NCBI RefSeq assembly: GCF_016802865.1
Contig: NZ_JAEVHM010000022.1
Span: 1-53,266 of the forward strand
DNA: 53,266 nt
Direction of reading: 5' to 3'
Origin: Micromonospora parastrephiae
Lineage (GTDB): Bacteria; Actinomycetota; Actinomycetes; Mycobacteriales; Micromonosporaceae
In this document: one piece after another, positions 33,883 through 42,083 of the stretch
Position numbering within the stretch: position 1 is the stretch's first letter
Layout of the letters: each line of letters opens with the position of its first letter
Notes under the pieces: generated by a model
What the model was told of the DNA's origin: nothing
The model's input: the letters and a program-made list of their open reading frames with translations, nothing else
Databases searched by the model: none
Translations under genes and position numbers: made by a program

Positions 33883-34803
33883 TCAGGCATGGCAGGTGAG
33901 CGGCTTGCCGCCGTTGTAGGCGATCATGTCCCGGTAGGCGGCGGCGAAGTCGATCCTGGCGCCGGGCGGTACGCCGTCCAGCTCCGCGTACGCACGGTGC
34001 AGGTTGCCGACGATCCGCTCGGCGTCCAGATAGTCGTGGTATTCACCGAGGTCGCACTCGAGGGCGGCCTCCAGCGGGCTCAGTCCGGCGGCCTTGGCCT
34101 CGCGGGCGAGATCCTGTACACGGCGCAGGTAGCGAAGTGTCTCGTCGATCACCTCGGGCCCGCAGACCGGGCCGTGGCCGGGAACGACGGTCTGCGCCTC
34201 CAGCGGTCGCACCACCTTCTCCAACACCTCGACGGCGCCGCTGATCGAGCCCATCAGCACGAACGGCGTGCCGCCCTTGAACAGCAGGTCACCGGCGAAC
34301 AGCACGGAGCGGTCCACCAGATGCACGATCGAGTCGTTGGTGGTGTGCGCCGGGCCGCCCACATGTCGTACCTCGCACCGCAGGTCGTCGGCCCAGAGCG
34401 TGACCGTGTCCGCGTAGGTGAGGAAGGGCGGGGCCAACTCGAACTCGCCGAACTCGATCTCGTCCCACACGCCCCGGTTGTGCGGCCGGCCGAAGGCGAT
34501 CACCTCTGCCCTGGTCTGCTCGTGCCCGACGATCGTGGCACCGGGCATGAGGTGGTTGCCGAAGGTGTGGTCGGCGTGGTGATGGGTGTTCACCAAGGTA
34601 CGGACAGGCTCACGGGTCACCGCCGCGATCGCGGCCAGGTAGGCGCGCGTCCGGCGCTCCGTGGCGCAGGTGTCGATGCTGATGACGCCCCGTCGACAGG
34701 TCAGAAAGGCGGGATTGTTCAAGAACCAGCTGCCGTCGGGCTGGACGTGGACGAAGACGCCCTCGCTGATCTCGACCGTCTCCGGCGTGCCGCCGCGGCT
34801 CAC
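33883..34803 (-). CDS. Metallo-beta-lactamase-fold hydrolase
   Basis: The 306-residue protein has all the MBL zinc motifs: NTHHHADHTFGNH (HxHxDH, about 73-85), GPAHTTND with the third His, VLFAGDLLF (bridging Asp), and VPGHGPV (last His). The C-terminal 90 residues form a helical tail. MBL proteins hydrolyse lactams, thioesters, lactones and phosphodiesters. In this cluster it could release a thioester, open a lactone or lactam intermediate, or protect the host. The GTG start overlaps the end of the cyclodeaminase-like gene (GTGA). No signal peptide is visible, so it acts in the cytoplasm. Confidence 0.88.
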   Translation of the reverse strand: MSRGGTPETVEISEGVFVHVQPDGSWFLNNPAFLTCRRGVISIDTCATERRTRAYLAAIAAVTREPVRTLVNTHHHADHTFGNHLMPGATIVGHEQTRAEVIAFGRPHNRGVWDEIEFGEFELAPPFLTYADTVTLWADDLRCEVRHVGGPAHTTNDSIVHLVDRSVLFAGDLLFKGGTPFVLMGSISGAVEVLEKVVRPLEAQTVVPGHGPVCGPEVIDETLRYLRRVQDLAREAKAAGLSPLEAALECDLGEYHDYLDAERIVGNLHRAYAELDGVPPGARIDFAAAYRDMIAYNGGKPLTCHA

Positions 34804-35795
34804 TTCCGACCCCCGACCAGGACCGGAACGCTGCCCTTCACGGACGGGAAGTCAGCCAGCGCGGTGCCCAGGCCCCGCTCCTGGGCGCTGCGGTAGGCGT
34901 ACGCGGCCACCGCCACGTCCTGCAAGGGTGAGCCCACGGACTTGAACAGCGTGCGGCGCGGGCGGGAGGCGTCGGCGGGGCGGCCGCACAGTTCGGCGAG
35001 CGTCGTCACCCGGCTGGCGTCCAGGGTGCCGGCCCTGATGGCGGTGATGGCGTCCCCGGACTCCTCCAGCGCCTGCATCCGGTCCACCACGACGAGGTCG
35101 GGCACGCGCCACACCTCGGAGTCGAGCTCGCGTTCCTCGGGCAGGGTCGAACCGGTCGAGCTGAGGTGGACGGTCTCGGGGATCCAGTCCGCGTAGAAGG
35201 CCGGCCCGGTGCCCCCGGTGTTGGTCGCCACCAGGATCAGATCAGCGTTCTCGGCCGCGGTTCTGCCGTCCGCGACCGGTTCGATGTCCACCCCGAGACG
35301 CTCCGACAGGTCCCTGGCGAATTGTTCGCGCCGCTCCCTGCGCGGGCTGTGCACGACGACCCGATCGAGGTCCAGCAGCTGACTGATGACGATCGCCTGC
35401 ATGCGGGCCTCCGCGCCGGAGCCGATGATGCCGACCTTCCTGGCGGTGGGCGCCAGTTTGGCGGCGGCCAGGCAGGCGGTGGAGGCGGTCCGCAGGACGG
35501 TGAGATGGTTGCCGTCCACGGCGGCCAGGAACTCACCGGTCGTGATGTCGAAGAGGTTCACCTGGAACCGGACGGCGCTTCCGACCAGATGGAACGCCTT
35601 GTAGCCGACCACGCCGACGCTCGGCAGCGCCGCCGCCATGAGTCGTAGCCAGCCGCGTTCGAAGCGGAGGTTGACCCGCTCCGTGATCGCCGTGTTGCCG
35701 GCGTGGTCGTCTCGATACGCCTGGTCCAGGGCGTTCAGCGCACCCCGGGCGTCGGTCGCCCGTCGGACGTCCGCATCGGTGAGAATGATTGCCAT
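34800..35795 (-). CDS. Ornithine cyclodeaminase/mu-crystallin-family protein
   Basis: The 331-residue protein matches the family fold. It has the substrate part NLRFERGWLRLMAAALPS, GYKAFHLVGS, LTVLRTASTACLAAAKLAP, then the NAD(P)-binding Rossmann motif VGIIGSGAEARMQA (about 121-134) and LILVATNT. Members are ornithine cyclodeaminases, alanine/ketimine reductases or SbnB-like enzymes of 2,3-diaminopropionate synthesis. An SbnA partner is not visible, so that route is not supported here. It could make a proline-like residue or oxidise or reduce a cluster amino acid. ATG 35,795 follows GGGAG six bases upstream. Gap to the thioesterase stop is 27 bases. Confidence 0.88.
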   Translation of the reverse strand: MAIILTDADVRRATDARGALNALDQAYRDDHAGNTAITERVNLRFERGWLRLMAAALPSVGVVGYKAFHLVGSAVRFQVNLFDITTGEFLAAVDGNHLTVLRTASTACLAAAKLAPTARKVGIIGSGAEARMQAIVISQLLDLDRVVVHSPRRERREQFARDLSERLGVDIEPVADGRTAAENADLILVATNTGGTGPAFYADWIPETVHLSSTGSTLPEERELDSEVWRVPDLVVVDRMQALEESGDAITAIRAGTLDASRVTTLAELCGRPADASRPRRTLFKSVGSPLQDVAVAAYAYRSAQERGLGTALADFPSVKGSVPVLVGGRK

Positions 35796-35822
35796 GTCGT
35801 CTCCCTGAAGATCGTGCGCACG

Positions 35823-36583
35823 TCAGGCGCGGCGCGCCGCCGGCGGGTCCCGCAGCAGTGCCGCAACCAGTTCGGATGCCTCGTCCAGCACAAAATGGCT
35901 GGTCGGATACATGTGCAGCGCGAACGGTCCGGTGGTCTCCCAGCGCCAGGCCGCCATGGACTCGTAACTGACGAAACCGTCGTGCAGGCCGCCGACGACG
36001 ACGATCGGGACGTCGAGCGGCGGCTCGGGACGTACGCCGCCGCCTCGACCACCTGGTAGTCGGCCCGCAGCACCGGCTCGAACATCTCCATCAGGTCGGG
36101 GTCGCCGAGAACCTCCGGCGGCACGCCCCCGAACCCCGCCACCCGGGCGAAGAGATCGCGCCGGGGCAGCAGATGAAGCGGCTGCTCGACGAGGCGTACG
36201 GCCGGCGCCTCGATCGAGGAGACGACCAGCAGCTCCGGCGCCGGCCGACCCCGCGCGCGCAGCCACCGGGCGAGCTCGAACGCCACCAGGCTGCCGGAGC
36301 AGTGCCCGAACAGCACGAACCGTCCCTGCGTCACCGGCGCCAGGACGTTCTCCAGCGTCCCCAGCAGTGTCGACATCTTCTCGATCGGCGGTTCGTCCAG
36401 CCGGTTCTCCCGAGCGGGATACCGGACGGCGCAGAGTTCGGCACCGGCCGGAAGCCGCTCCGCCCACTCGTTGTAGACCGACGCCCCGGCCCCGACGTGC
36501 GGAAAGCAGATCACCCGCACGTCCGGGTCCGGCACCGGGCGCGGCCGCACGACCCACTTCCGGTTGACCAGCGCTCCCCTCAT
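35823..36583 (-). CDS. Type II thioesterase with Cys at the nucleophile site; one-base deletion near 36,030
   Basis: The protein has the RifR/GrsT-type pattern: VRVICFPHVGAGASVYNEWA, AVRYPARENRL, the nucleophile elbow FGHCSGSLVAFELA (Cys95 where most have Ser), LPRRDLFARVAGFGGVP, then after the break VPIVVVGGLHDGFVSYE (Asp region) and MYPTSHFVLDE (His). These enzymes edit wrongly loaded carrier proteins. The frame changes after EAAAYV; one extra base near 36,030 (in a ggg run) restores about 253 residues. The intact triad on both sides of the break argues for a sequence error. ATG 36,583 overlaps the methyltransferase stop as ATGA, so it belongs to the NRPS operon. Confidence 0.85.
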
Positions 36584-37377
36584 GCGGGCCTACGCGCGAA
36601 CAGGGTGAACACGTCGGTGTCGCGGTACTCCCCGGGCTGCTCCACCGTGGTCCGCATACCGTGGCCGGTCATCAGGTCGATGGCCGCGGCCAGCCGGCCC
36701 TCGCCCTCGACTTCGACGGCCGCCACGCCGATGTTCGGCCACAGCTCGTCGCCGATGCCGCCCAGCACCTCGATCTCGAAGCCCTCGACGTCGACTTTCA
36801 GAAAGTCGATGCGGTCGATGCCGAGGCTCTTCACCGTCTCGTCGAGCCGCACCACCTCGCACGGGACTTTCCGGATCTCCTCGAAGCGACCGGAGAGGAT
36901 TTCCTCCGCCTCCTCGACGAACACCTCGCGACGCTCCGCGTCGTCGAGGCCGGCCGCCACGTTGCGAATGTAGGACTGGACGAGTTCCTTGTCCTCGGCC
37001 GGGTCCGCGTCGAATCCGGACATCATCGAGTAGTGGGGGTAGAAGGTCAGTTCCCGCTTCTCCGCGACCGATCCGACGGCCCGGTTGACGGCCGTGACGT
37101 TCGGCAGGTCCGCGACGTTCTCGGACAGCGCCTGGAACACGTCGGGAATGGGCTCGAAGGAGAAGATCCGTGCGGTCGGCCAGCGCTGCGCGGCGAACAG
37201 CGTGAACATTCCGATGTTGGCGCCGACGTCGATGATCACCGGGTGGTCCGGGAGAGACACTCCGTCGGGCGGCAGGTAGCCCAGGTCCTCGAAGATCTCC
37301 TTGTACAGGTACTCGGTCTCGTTGCGGTTGATGCCCCGCACGACCAGACCGTTCGGCAGCCGCTGCGTACGTGTCAC
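36580..37377 (-). CDS. FkbM-family methyltransferase
   Basis: The 265-residue protein has the SAM-binding motif HPVIIDVGANIGMFTLFAAQ (about 48-67), IFSFEPIPDVFQALSENVA and the FkbM marker IDFLKVDVEGFEIEVLGG (about 180-197). FkbM enzymes methylate oxygen (occasionally nitrogen) on sugars and small molecules. An O-methylation of a hydroxylated amino acid or of the peptide is plausible, since a beta-hydroxylase lies in the same operon. GTG 37,377 overlaps the TGA of the T-TE gene as GTGA. The long helical insertion (DPAEDKELVQSYIRNVAAG) between SAM motif and marker is not unusual. Confidence 0.88.
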   Translation of the reverse strand: MTRTQRLPNGLVVRGINRNETEYLYKEIFEDLGYLPPDGVSLPDHPVIIDVGANIGMFTLFAAQRWPTARIFSFEPIPDVFQALSENVADLPNVTAVNRAVGSVAEKRELTFYPHYSMMSGFDADPAEDKELVQSYIRNVAAGLDDAERREVFVEEAEEILSGRFEEIRKVPCEVVRLDETVKSLGIDRIDFLKVDVEGFEIEVLGGIGDELWPNIGVAAVEVEGEGRLAAAIDLMTGHGMRTTVEQPGEYRDTDVFTLFARRPA

Positions 37378-38450
37378 GTGGTGAGCTCCAGCTTCATGAC
37401 ATCGGCCACCCTCGGGTCGGTGAGCAACGGCCCGAACCACTCGAGGCCGTAGTCGAACCAGTGCGCTCGACAGTCCGCGGCCACCTGGCCCCAGACCCGC
37501 GCGGCGGAGTCGGCGTCCCTCTCGTCCTGCAACAGGACGACATCCACGTCGCACCTCTTCGGCCGGTAACGGCTCACCGCCCAGGTGAGCCCCGCGGCCA
37601 CCCGCTGCAACCGCGCCAGGTCGGCCACCTCGGTGCCGGAGCCGTACCAGCCCTCCTCGCGCAGCAGCGTGAGCACCCGCTGCGCGCTCTCCCCGCCGCC
37701 GAGCCCGAACCGCGCGGCCACCGAGGCCAGGCGGCGGCGCATCGCGAGGTCGAAGTCGACCGGCTCGCCCGGTAGTGCGGCCGGCTTGATCAGCACCAGC
37801 CGGGCCACCTCCTGGTCCCGCTCGCGCAACTGCCGCGCCAGGTCGAAGGCGAGCACCGCGCCGGTGCCGACACCGGCCAGGTGGTACGGGCCCGTCGGCT
37901 GGACCTCCCGAATCTCGTCGAGGAAGCGTCCGGCCAGCTCGGGAACGCCCGCGGCCCCGGCGTCGGCGCCCGGATCGTCCTCCAGGGACACGGTGTAGAC
38001 CGGGCGCCCGATCTCCCAGCCGCGCGCGGCCTCGCGTTCGACGTCGGAGAACTGCTCGGAGAGCACGAGGAACAGCGGATCGTCGGCGCCCTCGGCGACG
38101 AGCGGGGCCACCGTCCGCCCGCCGCTTCCCGGCGTGACAGAGGATGTCGTCAGGACCGCCGGCACCGCACTGTCGGTCGCGGGACCCGGGGCCTCGATGC
38201 CGCCCACCGTGAGTCGCTCGGCCAGCCGGGCCGGCGTGGGGTTGCGGAACACCGCCGAGCTGCGTACGAAGATGCCGCGCCGTCGTGCCGCGATGACGAC
38301 GTCGACCACCTTGAGCGAGTTCCCGCCCGAGTCGAAGAAGTCGTCGTGCGGCTGCACCCCGACGCCGAGGACGGCCGCCCAGATGTCACAGAGTTCCCGC
38401 TCGATCTCGCGGCACCCTCTGTCCGCTGTTGTTGCTCGTTCGCCCGACAC
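37374..38450 (-). CDS. Carrier protein-thioesterase didomain with Gly at the nucleophile site
   Basis: The 358-residue protein has a carrier domain with DDFFDSGGNSLKVV (Ser45, phosphopantetheine site; Asn replaces the usual His before Ser), a Ser/Thr-rich linker (about 90-125), then a thioesterase-like alpha/beta-hydrolase. Its nucleophile elbow reads YHLAGVGTGAVLAFDLA (about 188-204) where a working thioesterase has GxSxG, so Gly194 replaces the Ser. A C-terminal RAHWFDYG may hold the His. The hydrolase half is therefore probably inactive or works differently. The carrier is a good candidate to hold the first residue and donate it to C1 of the NRPS. GTG 38,450 has GGAG ten bases upstream. 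Confidence 0.88.
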   Translation of the reverse strand: MSGERATTADRGCREIERELCDIWAAVLGVGVQPHDDFFDSGGNSLKVVDVVIAARRRGIFVRSSAVFRNPTPARLAERLTVGGIEAPGPATDSAVPAVLTTSSVTPGSGGRTVAPLVAEGADDPLFLVLSEQFSDVEREAARGWEIGRPVYTVSLEDDPGADAGAAGVPELAGRFLDEIREVQPTGPYHLAGVGTGAVLAFDLARQLRERDQEVARLVLIKPAALPGEPVDFDLAMRRRLASVAARFGLGGGESAQRVLTLLREEGWYGSGTEVADLARLQRVAAGLTWAVSRYRPKRCDVDVVLLQDERDADSAARVWGQVAADCRAHWFDYGLEWFGPLLTDPRVADVMKLELTT

Positions 38451-38509
38451 GCTCTGTTCACTCCGATCACTCGATGACGGTGGAGATCGCCGCGGCCTCC
38501 GTCGCCGGG

Positions 38510-39793
38510 TCAATAGGCGACCGGCTCGCGGTCGGCGCGTGGCAGTCCGGCGGACGACCTGTCCTCGGCGCACGACCACAGGTCCTCATCGCCGAGCTGG
38601 TCGGCGCGATACTTGCCGAGTGCGCTGATCAGCAACCGCATCTCCAGCGCCAGGCAGTCGACCAGGTTCGCCAGGCCGGTCTCCGGTGCCTCGTCGACGG
38701 CCAGCAGCGCGGCCCGGCCGAGGCCCACGGCCCGGGCGCCGAGTGCCAGGCACTTGACCGCACGGACGCCCTCCCACATCTGGCTGCTGACCAGCAGGCA
38801 GTTCGGGTACGGCTCGATCCGTCGCAGGCACTCGCCCAGCGGCAGACCGACATGGTCGAGGAACGCCCGCGGTGCCCACCCGGTGCCGCCCGCCGCACCG
38901 TCGACGGTCACCGCGTCAGCCCCGGCCCGCCAGGCCGTCGCGGCGGCCAGGCCCACGTCACGCCCCGGCGGCAGCTTGACCCAGGTCCGGGCACGCGGAA
39001 AGTTGTTCCGCATCAGCCGGACCTGCTGCCGCAGGATCTCCTCGGTGAACGTGCCGGGCGTACCGCAGCGCAGCACTCCGTCAGCACCCGGAAGATCCAC
39101 GACCGTGTACTGCCCGGCCAGCCGCTCGGCCTCGCCGCGCCCGATCATGGTCATCCCGCCCAGGCCCGGCTTGGCCCCCTGGCCGACCTTCAGTTCGAAG
39201 GCGAGCCGACCCGAGTCGATCAACGGCTGGACCGACGGGTCGCTGTACGCCAGGTTCCAGACCTCGGTGTCGGCGTCCTCGGTGCTCTGCTGCACCACGA
39301 CCCCGCCCGTGCCTGCCGGTGCCGCGTCGGCGTAGGCGCGGATCCGGCGCAGCAGGCTGTCGCCCCGCCGGACCGTCGGCCGGTAGCCGTTGACCGGCAC
39401 GATGTTCTCGCCGACCACCATCGGAATGCCCAGCCGGCCGGCCTGACGGCTCACCGCGGTACCGAGATCGGTGTCGGCGGCCGCCGCTGTCGAGCCGAAG
39501 GCCGACACGTACACGGGCAGCGTCGAGCGCAGCCCGCCGATGTCGGTGTCCAGCCCGACGTCGGCATGGGTCGGTTCGCGGGCCAACTCGAGCAGCTTCT
39601 CCAACCGGTAGGGAACGAACACCGGCGGCACGAGGCGCAGGTGCTCCAGGTCGTCCCCGGTGTCGGCAACCGTGGGGCCCGCGCCGAACAGGGTGTTGCC
39701 GTACTCCTCCTGCGCGGGGAACACCGCGCCCGTTCCGCTGCGTGCCCGCTCCCGGACCCGCGCCTCGGGAAATCCGGGTGCCCGCAGCGTCAC
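38510..39793 (-). CDS. FMN-dependent glutamate-synthase-like domain protein lacking visible Fe-S cysteines
   Basis: The 427-residue protein carries the glutamate synthase FMN/substrate barrel: FELKVGQGAKPGLGGM, TWVKLPPGRDVGLAAATAW and DAVTVDGAAGGTGWAPRAFL, and ends near GLANLVDCLALEMRLLISAL. The amidotransferase domain is absent. The CX5CX4C-type triad that binds 3Fe-4S in glutamate synthases is not visible: the expected place reads LLAVDEAPETGLANLVDC. Without that cluster it cannot take electrons the usual way, so it may be an FMN oxidoreductase with a new role, perhaps in forming or aminating a methylated amino acid. GTG 39,793 overlaps the AsnRS-like stop as GTGA. Function is inferred only from family and context. 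Confidence 0.82.
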   Translation of the reverse strand: MTLRAPGFPEARVRERARSGTGAVFPAQEEYGNTLFGAGPTVADTGDDLEHLRLVPPVFVPYRLEKLLELAREPTHADVGLDTDIGGLRSTLPVYVSAFGSTAAAADTDLGTAVSRQAGRLGIPMVVGENIVPVNGYRPTVRRGDSLLRRIRAYADAAPAGTGGVVVQQSTEDADTEVWNLAYSDPSVQPLIDSGRLAFELKVGQGAKPGLGGMTMIGRGEAERLAGQYTVVDLPGADGVLRCGTPGTFTEEILRQQVRLMRNNFPRARTWVKLPPGRDVGLAAATAWRAGADAVTVDGAAGGTGWAPRAFLDHVGLPLGECLRRIEPYPNCLLVSSQMWEGVRAVKCLALGARAVGLGRAALLAVDEAPETGLANLVDCLALEMRLLISALGKYRADQLGDEDLWSCAEDRSSAGLPRADREPVAY

Positions 39794-40770
39794 GGTGACA
39801 CCACGCCGGGCAGCTTGGGGTAGGCGGTGGCCTGCCAGATCGAGTCGAGGCCGGCGATGTAGCGGGTCAGCCGTTCGGCGCCGAGACCGAAGCCGGCGCT
39901 GCCGGGAATGCCGTGTCTGGCCATGTCCAGGTACCAGGCGTACTTGGCCGGGTTCTCCCCCGTCTCGCGCATCCGTGCCACCAACCGCGGGTACTCGAAC
40001 TCGCGCTCGCCGCCGCTGGCCAGTTCCCCGAAGCCTTCCGGTGCGAGCAGGTCGAAGTTGCGCAGCCGGCCCGGGATGGTCGGATCCTCGCGGTCGTAGA
40101 AGCCGCGCGAGCCCTTGGGGTAGTCGGTCACGAAGAACGGCCGGCTCGCTTTCCGGGAGAGCTGCTTCTCCGCCTCCCAGTTGAGTTCGGCGTCCGGGCT
40201 CTGCGGCACGCCGAACCCGTGCAGGTCGGCTACGGCGGTGGCGTGGGCGACCCGGTCGAACGGGGCGGCCACCAGGTCGAAGAAGGCGTCGGGGCTGCGC
40301 CCGAGTGCCGCCAGCTCCGCACCGGCCCGGTCGACGACCCGGCGTACGGCGTGTCGGGTGATGCCCTCGGCGACGGCCATCGCGTCGTCCCGCGAGGCGC
40401 CGGCGATCTCCACGTCGATCTGGTGGAACTCGGTCAGGTGACGATGCGTGGAGAAGGTCTCCGGCGGCTCCAGGCGGATGTTCGGGGCGATGTAGAAGAT
40501 CTTGTCGAAGGTCAGCAGCGCGGCCTGCTTGTAGAGGATGACGCTGGTCATCAGCTTGTAGCGGTGGCCGTAGTAGTCGATGTCGACCTGCTTCGCTCCA
40601 CGGCTGCCGGGGTCGGTCACCGGACCGATGACCGGCGGCAGGAGCTCCGTGAAGTCGCGCTCGGCGAGATACTCGCGGGTCGCCACGAGGATCTGGTTCT
40701 GGATCGCCAGGGCCGCCCTCGTCTCGGGCCGTCGCAGGTGCTCGCGTGGACTGTGCGGCAGGTCGGTCAT
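39790..40770 (-). CDS. Stand-alone AsnRS-like catalytic domain (archaeal-type asparagine synthetase A candidate)
   Basis: The 326-residue protein has only the class II synthetase core. LPPVIGPVTDPG belongs to the first motif region. Motif 2 is FYIAPNIRLEPPETFSTHRH followed by LTEFHQIDVEI, and motif 3 is GFGLGAERLTRYIAG. The anticodon-binding OB domain of real AspRS/AsnRS is missing. In archaea such stand-alone cores act as ammonia-using asparagine synthetases (AS-AR), converting Asp to Asn through an aspartyl-adenylate. Here it could amidate 3-methylaspartate made by the neighbouring glutamate mutase. ATG 40,770 follows a GAGGGG site. Motif residues needed for ATP binding are intact, so it should be active. 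Activity on a carrier protein is an alternative. Confidence 0.85.
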   Translation of the reverse strand: MTDLPHSPREHLRRPETRAALAIQNQILVATREYLAERDFTELLPPVIGPVTDPGSRGAKQVDIDYYGHRYKLMTSVILYKQAALLTFDKIFYIAPNIRLEPPETFSTHRHLTEFHQIDVEIAGASRDDAMAVAEGITRHAVRRVVDRAGAELAALGRSPDAFFDLVAAPFDRVAHATAVADLHGFGVPQSPDAELNWEAEKQLSRKASRPFFVTDYPKGSRGFYDREDPTIPGRLRNFDLLAPEGFGELASGGEREFEYPRLVARMRETGENPAKYAWYLDMARHGIPGSAGFGLGAERLTRYIAGLDSIWQATAYPKLPGVVSP

Positions 40771-40802
40771 GCAGTCGCCCCTCATCTGGGTTCGCGGCCC
40801 GG

Positions 40803-42083
40803 TCACCCGCTCGCGAGCGCGAGCCCGTCGAACTTCCGTTGCACATAGGTCAGTGACGTGAGCAGGCCGTCGGCGGTCAGCGAGTGGGGCCGGCCCATGA
40901 CGGCCGGCTTGGGGATGGGCATCGCGCCGACGCTGGTCCAGCGCAGGCGGCCGTCGATGTCGATGCAGCTGCCGCTGCGGCGCCGGTTGTCCGGGTGCAG
41001 GCAGTACGGCACGTCCAGGAAGCCCCGTGTGAACGCCTCGATCAGGGCCTCTCCGACGTCCTCGCGGAGGTCGAGCACCCGCTCGACGAGCCCACGGGCC
41101 TCCACCAGCACCTCGTTGTCGGCGTCGTCGGCGGCCCGCTCGACCGTGCGCGCGGCGAGCGAGGCGACCTCCAGGGCCTCGACGTTCTCCGCGATCGTCG
41201 GCAGCCGGTGCGCCTCGGAGACGGTCTTGACGATCACCCGCGCCGCGCCCGTCCGGACCGCCAGGGTCACGGCCTCCTCCAGCAGCAGCAGCGCGCCACC
41301 CCGGCTGCGCGGGTAGACGCCCATGTACGTGTACACCACGACGTGCCACTCCACGCCCGCGAGCAGTTCCCCGGCGAGGACCCGCAGCGCGCGGACGGCC
41401 TGCTCGTCCTGCCCGGTGTCGGTTTGCTGCGCATAGCTCAACGAGACGCTGCGCAGGCCGTGCTGGCAGAAGAACAGCGCCTCCAGCAGGCTGAGCGCGA
41501 CCAGCAGGCTCGGCGGGCACAGCTGCCCCATCATGCAACCGCCGAAGGTCTCCAGGTGCGGTTCCGCCCCGCGCTGCCGGACCCTGGTGAGCAACTCGCA
41601 GCTCTCCCGCCAGTTCCTGACGGACTCACGCAGCCCGGTCCTGCCGTACGGCAGGCAGTAGGAGACGGGACCGCCCTCGGTGGTGTCGAGGCCGGCCAGG
41701 GTGAGGGCTGAGATGATGGCCTGGGGCCGGGACGACCCGTGCCGGACCTGGACCGGAAACTCCGGTCCCACCGCGCCGTCGAGGACGGCTCGGTTGGTGG
41801 CCGGGGCGTGCGTGACGATCGGGTATCCGTTGAGAGCCCGCCCCTCGTCGAGCGCGCGGCGCGCGGCGTCGTGCAGGCCGACCCGGGTGAAGCTGTCAAC
41901 GGTCAGGGTGCCGACGCTGGTCACCGAGGCCGCGCGGACGGCGAGCAGGCCGGCCCGCATCGCCTCCGGGCGACCGAAGCCCATGCGTGGCTGGACCACC
42001 AGCTGACCGGCCCGCGCGACCCGCGCGACGTACGCGCCGAAGGCGTTCCCTGCTCCTGCGGTCAACGCAGGACCCTCAGACAC
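40803..42083 (-). CDS. Glutamate mutase large (epsilon) subunit-like
   Basis: The 426-residue protein is similar to methylaspartate mutase E: QLVVQPRMGFGRPEAMRAGL, TVDSFTRVGLHDAARRAL, NGYPIVTHAP, FPVQVRHGSSRPQAII, EGGPVSYCLPYGRTGL and MPIPKPAVMGRPHSLT. With the small B12-binding subunit it moves the glycine unit of glutamate to give (2S,3S)-3-methylaspartate. Such gene pairs occur in antibiotic clusters, for example for methylaspartate in friulimicin. GTG 42,083 overlaps the end of the small-subunit gene by 22 bases. The usual epsilon subunit is about 480 residues, so this copy is somewhat short, but no frame break is visible. Confidence 0.85.
   Translation of the reverse strand: MSEGPALTAGAGNAFGAYVARVARAGQLVVQPRMGFGRPEAMRAGLLAVRAASVTSVGTLTVDSFTRVGLHDAARRALDEGRALNGYPIVTHAPATNRAVLDGAVGPEFPVQVRHGSSRPQAIISALTLAGLDTTEGGPVSYCLPYGRTGLRESVRNWRESCELLTRVRQRGAEPHLETFGGCMMGQLCPPSLLVALSLLEALFFCQHGLRSVSLSYAQQTDTGQDEQAVRALRVLAGELLAGVEWHVVVYTYMGVYPRSRGGALLLLEEAVTLAVRTGAARVIVKTVSEAHRLPTIAENVEALEVASLAARTVERAADDADNEVLVEARGLVERVLDLREDVGEALIEAFTRGFLDVPYCLHPDNRRRSGSCIDIDGRLRWTSVGAMPIPKPAVMGRPHSLTADGLLTSLTYVQRKFDGLALASG

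Noticed and set aside
34800..35795. Diaminopropionate synthesis of the SbnA/SbnB type
   Set aside because: No SbnA-like cysteine-synthase homologue is in Region C; the TrpB2-like protein belongs to Region A and a different subfamily.
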